A DNA stretch of 13,646 bases from Gemmataceae bacterium (GTDB lineage: Bacteria > Planctomycetota > Planctomycetia > Gemmatales > Gemmataceae). Every line of letters begins with the position of its first letter. Position 1 is the stretch's first letter. The notes under the pieces are model-generated. The model searched no databases. It was not told where the DNA came from and was given only the letters and a program-made list of their open reading frames with translations. The DNA is taken from contig JAFMJU010000039.1 of NCBI GenBank assembly GCA_017853285.1, positions 1 to 13,646 of the forward strand. Direction: 5' to 3'. Position numbers and translations under genes: made by a program. This document shows positions 12,433 through 13,646 of this stretch, piece by piece.

Positions 12433-13646
12433 TCAGTAACGGAACTCAGCACCCACACCAACGCCCTGGACCCAGTAATCCTGGCTTTGCTTCAGGAAGG
12501 CGGGGTGGATGCCGTTGGGGGCAGCCTGGGGGGTGAGGCCCACATTGGGGTTGGTGACCTTGTCGAAGTTGTTGCCCGAGAGGGCGACGCTGGACAGGTA
12601 GAGGAAGTTGTAACTGACGCTGATGTTCCAGTTGTCGTTGAAGTTGTAGGCCAGCTTGGCGCCGAACTCGGGCAATACCGCGAAACGGGTGAAGTTGTAG
12701 GCGCCGATGTTGCTGGGCTGGCTGAAGACGAAGCCCGGGCCGCCGAAGACCCCGCCGGCGGCGGGATTGTTGGTGAGATTGGCCCCGGAGATGTTGACCC
12801 GCTGCTGGGAGCCGCCGAGGGCGATCTTCACCATGGATTCGAGCATGAACTTGCCCCACTGCTCGCGGATGCGACCGCCGAACTGCCAGCCCCAGAAGTT
12901 GTTGTTGGTGGAGATGGCATCGTAGCCGAGTTGGGGGACGATCAGGCCGCCGTAATCGTTCTGGGTGGTCTGGCCGAGGATGGTGGCGTCGGTCACCTGG
13001 AGCCAGCGGACACCCGTGAGCAGGTCGACCGAGCAGCAATTGTCGCGGCTGATGTTCTTGATGAGGTTGATGTCATCGCCGTAGACCTGGTGCTTGGTCA
13101 TCACCGTGATCTCGGTGGAAAGCGGTGGCAGGGGGAACGGCGTGGTGTCGAGCAGCTTGTTCAACATGGAGTTGTTGCCGCCGCTGGCCACATCGAAGAA
13201 CGGGATGGTGACGATGTAGGGTGTCTGCGAGTTGGAGACGAAGCTCTGGTTCCAGGTGCGCTGCTCGAGCAGGAAAAAGGTGTTCTCGATGCCGAAAACG
13301 CCTTCCTCATCGAGCCACATGCCCATGTTGTTGCGGATGCCGTGGAAGGTGCCCCAGGAGACATCGCTGGGGAAGGCCTGAATGACGGTGTTTTTCTGGC
13401 CGATCACGCCAGGGGCGCTGTCGGACAGGCTGCCGCTGGTGACGAGGGGCACCGGGTACTTGCTGGGCTTGGAGAACCACCACAGCGACTCGACATTGAA
13501 CCAGGCATTTGGTCCCTGCTCGACAATGCCGATGGGCATGGCGTGCGGGGGATAGCCGGGGGGCGGGTCGTTGACAATATCGGGCGGGACGACCTGCCTG
13601 CGGGCCGGCAGTTCCAGCTCAGTGAGCCCCGAGGGGTTACCCGGTT
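12433..13646 (-). CDS. BBP7-type outer-membrane beta-barrel protein, N-terminus outside window
   Basis: The frame is open to the right edge, giving 403 in-window residues. An ATG at 13539 exists, but the frame continues upstream with a Pro-rich segment (ELPARRQVVPPDIVNDPPPGYPP, 23 residues summarised as Pro/Asp-rich before MPIGIVEQ) and the signal peptide expected of this family is not in the window, so the true start is probably outside. Seen: an aromatic opening strand block NVESLWWFSKP, which begins BBP7 proteins; GIENTFFLLEQR; DLLTGVRWLQVTD, typical of barrel strands in the family; alternating polar/aromatic strands such as FWGWQFGGRIREQWG and WNISVSYNFLYLSS; and a C-terminus ending in an aromatic residue (GVGAEFRY), as outer-membrane barrels usually do. 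BBP7 proteins are found in planctomycetes; their cargo or role is unknown. A terminator-like hairpin follows. Confidence 0.88.
   Translation of the reverse strand, partial: PGNPSGLTELELPARRQVVPPDIVNDPPPGYPPHAMPIGIVEQGPNAWFNVESLWWFSKPSKYPVPLVTSGSLSDSAPGVIGQKNTVIQAFPSDVSWGTFHGIRNNMGMWLDEEGVFGIENTFFLLEQRTWNQSFVSNSQTPYIVTIPFFDVASGGNNSMLNKLLDTTPFPLPPLSTEITVMTKHQVYGDDINLIKNISRDNCCSVDLLTGVRWLQVTDATILGQTTQNDYGGLIVPQLGYDAISTNNNFWGWQFGGRIREQWGKFMLESMVKIALGGSQQRVNISGANLTNNPAAGGVFGGPGFVFSQPSNIGAYNFTRFAVLPEFGAKLAYNFNDNWNISVSYNFLYLSSVALSGNNFDKVTNPNVGLTPQAAPNGIHPAFLKQSQDYWVQGVGVGAEFRY

Noticed and set aside
1..13646. Possible mobile element, CRISPR array, tRNA or rRNA
   Set aside because: I saw no transposase or integrase, no regularly spaced repeats, no terminal inverted repeats with target duplications and no RNA gene signature.

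Overview
The window looks like chromosomal DNA from a planctomycete, probably of the Gemmata type. It is GC-rich and carries several families that are largely planctomycete or PVC-specific: a PSCyt1/DUF1549 protein, a PVC-type heme protein with an SGNH domain and a beta-propeller, and a BBP7-type outer-membrane barrel. Nearly every encoded protein has an export signal (signal peptide, lipobox or twin-arginine), so the window is devoted to the cell envelope. I see no RNA genes, CRISPR array, insertion sequence, integrase or attachment site.

Layout. Positions 1-1866 (minus) hold a PSCyt1/DUF1549 cytochrome-like protein whose C-terminus lies beyond the left edge. A 215-base divergent region separates it from a large plus-strand gene (2082-5423) encoding SGNH hydrolase-like, beta-propeller 'dehydrogenase', HEAT-like and c-type heme domains, closed by a strong terminator at 5460-5500. 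All remaining genes are on the minus strand. Read in their own direction they are: the BBP7 barrel protein (13646-12433, N-terminus outside the window), a 301-base intergenic region with a terminator and an AT-rich promoter candidate, an exported protein made of two repeated beta-rich units (12131-11316), a FecR-like lipoprotein with a helical C-terminal half (11200-9746), a Gly/Tyr-rich exported coiled-coil protein (9660-8566), a terminator hairpin, then a two-gene unit: a Tat-exported sugar isomerase/epimerase-like TIM barrel (8491-7529) and, 15 bases on, a redoxin/c-heme/copper-monooxygenase fusion (7513-5588).

How they may work together. The left half is rich in periplasmic redox modules: three proteins with four CxxCH sites between them, one also with a copper monooxygenase domain. 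Together with the sugar isomerase-like protein, they suggest extracytoplasmic oxidation of organic, perhaps carbohydrate, substrates. That is inference from domain content. The right half encodes envelope proteins of unknown function. The best candidates for undescribed biology are the redoxin-heme-copper fusion with its co-transcribed TIM barrel, and the three-gene run of unknown envelope proteins.
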